64,000 nt of DNA. It comes from Adenophora triphylla var. japonica (lineage: Eukaryota > Streptophyta > Magnoliopsida > Asterales > Campanulaceae). The DNA lies in the NCBI GenBank assembly GCA_022495995.1, contig JAFEMH010003619.1, positions 1 to 64,000 of the forward strand, read 5' to 3'. Shown one piece after another: positions 62,664 through 64,000 of this stretch (positions within the stretch are counted from its first letter, which is position 1; every line of letters begins with the position of its first letter). The position numbers and the translations under genes were made by a program. The notes under the pieces are model-generated. The model saw nothing but the letters and a program-made list of their open reading frames with translations, had not been told where the DNA came from and did not search any database.

Positions 62664-63887
62664 CTATAGCGGAGCAATTATTAACGGCCCGGTGTCCTTC
62701 GGTGGAGTGATTCCGGTGATGCCACTTTCGTATCGTACTCCCGAATCCACCATTTCCCTAAGATTGGGGAAATAACCATTACCAACTGCCAACTTGTGTC
62801 CGGGCAACAAGCACTTGTAAAAAATCTGTTTCTGTTCATTCTCTTTGGGCGGATACTGAATTTCGCTCAACTTATCATTCCAACGCTTATAAAAATCATA
62901 AATTGACTCCCCATTCTTTTGGAGCGTGTGCTCCAAATCGGCTCGATTAACTTGCCAATCCATGTTTGCTTGATACTTCTCAGAGAACACCCTACTAACC
63001 TTGTCCCAAGTATCCCTTTCCTCTTCATTCAACTTCAAGAACCAACGGAGAGCAGCCCCTTCCAATGTGCTATGGAACATTCTTGCCATTTGTTCGGGTG
63101 TACAATCCTTAGCCCTCATCGCCAACGTATAGCTGTCTAAATGTGTCTTTGGGCAAGTAACTCCTCCAAACATGGCCATCTTGGGCATCTTGAAATCTTG
63201 AGGTAGGGGTGCAACCTTGCTCGGATTAAGCATCTTGATGGGGGACACACCTTGCTTTCCCATTTGCTCGGTCAATGCTTTCACTTGTTCAATCAATGCT
63301 AACACAGTCGGGTCTGTAGCAATGTTGGAGTTCTGCATGGCTGGGGGTTGAGTGATGGTAGGGGAGGTGGAGTAGGTAGGAATATGGTGGCCAGAATAAT
63401 TGAAGGGTAAAGTGGGAGGGGGTAGGTTAGCAAAGTGGTCCTTGGGTGTATCGGCAGGAGGTTGATAAGGTCTTTTGGATTTGCTCGAGCTCCCATACAT
63501 GACTGGTGGTGGAACATTATTGTAGCTTTTTGGAACGTAGTTGGGTAGAGGGAAGGTAGGTGCATTGGGGTTGGCAGGATTAGGAGCATTGACAGTTTCA
63601 TCTTCGACATCGACAACTTCATTCCCCATCAAAATAACCTTGTGTCCCCTTTTACTGAGCTCCTCAACAAAATGATCCTTCAACTCTTGATTGTGATTCT
63701 TCAAAGTGCGATTCTGCTCTTCAAGTTTCTCAACCCTCATGGTCAAACTGGCAAAGTAGGCGTGCAGAGTAGGCGGAATGTCATTGAAGTTGGGGTTGAC
63801 AGGAGCTTCCATTGAAGTGACTGGTGTAGAGCCGGTTGCAGAGGCAGCAGGCGTGCTTGGAGTAGTTGATGGAGGCAAGGTTGTCAT
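62664..63887 (-). CDS. Tat gag, N-terminal and capsid part
   Basis: 407 residues from ATG at 63887 (MTTLPPSTTPSTPAASATGS). A coiled-coil-like MRVEKLEEQNRTLKNHNQEL (about 50-70) is followed by a Pro/Asn-rich linker and the retrotransposon gag domain: FKMPKMAMFGGVTCPKTHLD, MFHSTLEGAALRWFLKLNEE, LEHTLQKNGESIYDFYKRWN (about 232-370). It forms the virus-like particle core. It stops at 62664, before the knuckle. The remaining 113 bases to the window end are leader DNA; the 5' LTR lies outside. Confidence 0.88.
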   Translation of the reverse strand: MTTLPPSTTPSTPAASATGSTPVTSMEAPVNPNFNDIPPTLHAYFASLTMRVEKLEEQNRTLKNHNQELKDHFVEELSKRGHKVILMGNEVVDVEDETVNAPNPANPNAPTFPLPNYVPKSYNNVPPPVMYGSSSKSKRPYQPPADTPKDHFANLPPPTLPFNYSGHHIPTYSTSPTITQPPAMQNSNIATDPTVLALIEQVKALTEQMGKQGVSPIKMLNPSKVAPLPQDFKMPKMAMFGGVTCPKTHLDSYTLAMRAKDCTPEQMARMFHSTLEGAALRWFLKLNEEERDTWDKVSRVFSEKYQANMDWQVNRADLEHTLQKNGESIYDFYKRWNDKLSEIQYPPKENEQKQIFYKCLLPGHKLAVGNGYFPNLREMVDSGVRYESGITGITPPKDTGPLIIAPL

Positions 63888-64000
63888 TGTTGAATGAAGA
63901 ACGCGGCCCGACCTTAGCTCTGCGGAAGTATCAGAAAAGACTTGACTTTAGGGGAAGGTTTGACTCAATGCAGTGTACTAGCTTGAAAAATTTCTTTATT

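Larger units (their letters stand above)
49378..64000 (-). mobile_element. Tat/Ogre-lineage Ty3/gypsy element, 5' end beyond the window
   Basis: Order on the minus strand: gag (63887), gag knuckle, protease with G-patch, RT, RNase H, a second archaeal-type RNase H, integrase (ending about 56590), then a 6 kb non-pol region with two antisense frames, a 27 bp tandem array, polypurine tract and 3' LTR. The second RNase H, the LLTRSGRVY motif before the protease and the tRNA-Arg-type PBS identify the Tat/Ogre branch. At least 14.6 kb lies in the window. Frameshifts in RT, integrase and both extra frames mean it is defective. Confidence 0.88.

Overview
The window is nuclear DNA from a flowering plant, probably a eudicot. 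It holds CCCTAAA telomere-type repeats, plant Ty1/copia, chromovirus and Tat/Ogre-type retrotransposons, CACTA and Stowaway DNA transposons, a TTG-tailed SINE, and pieces of plant-type genes (an EDS1-like lipase-like immune regulator, a FERONIA-type kinase, a plant glutaredoxin-like protein). I cannot name the species. Host genes take up only about 2-3 kb; nearly everything else is mobile or simple-sequence DNA. All homology statements come from reading translated sequence against remembered family motifs, because no search could be run.

Layout. 1-1.2 kb: ACC/ACT microsatellite, degenerate telomere-like repeats and a short tandem array. 1.2-6.7 kb: CACTA-type end fragments around a degraded minus-strand zinc-knuckle gene whose 3' part is repeated three times. 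6.7-7.9 kb: LTR-like DNA with a 39-40 bp tandem array, ending in a Tat/Ogre-type primer binding site. 7.9-18.6 kb: a 5'-truncated copia element (here Copia-C) split by a complete 6.2 kb CACTA transposon (10268-16500) with a 3 bp AGA target duplication. That CACTA carries transposase remnants and a roughly 490 bp inverted repeat whose arms encode a piece of a RAD16-type SNF2 helicase. 18.6-21.3 kb: another CACTA-like fragment cuts off an EDS1-like gene (minus); a FERONIA-like kinase (plus) starts about 0.8 kb away. 21.3-25 kb: two copia 5'-end fragments and a Stowaway MITE. 25.0-43.0 kb: a three-level nest, with Copia-A (25005-42989) containing Copia-B (27300-40635), whose 5' LTR contains a nearly intact Ty3/gypsy chromovirus (34267-39688). 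A 5 bp target duplication is readable at each level. 43-45 kb: a SINE and a double glutaredoxin-like gene. 45-47.4 kb: two 0.37 kb inverted arms around an approximately 0.9 kb TTA microsatellite into which a 662 bp LTR-like unit has inserted. 48.2-48.9 kb: a possible hAT-like non-autonomous element. 49.4-64 kb: a minus-strand Tat/Ogre-lineage element that runs off the right edge, with gag, protease, RT, two RNase H domains and integrase, two decayed antisense reading frames (one plant-mobile-domain-like, one resembling an ORF type seen in Tat elements), a 27 bp tandem array and the 3' LTR.

The genes do not form an operon or pathway; the window is a record of successive insertions. The kinase and the glutaredoxin-like gene are the only host-type reading frames that remain open. 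The EDS1-like gene is truncated. The main lead is the CACTA-borne inverted repeat carrying a host helicase fragment, a structure that could yield small RNAs against a host chromatin or repair gene.
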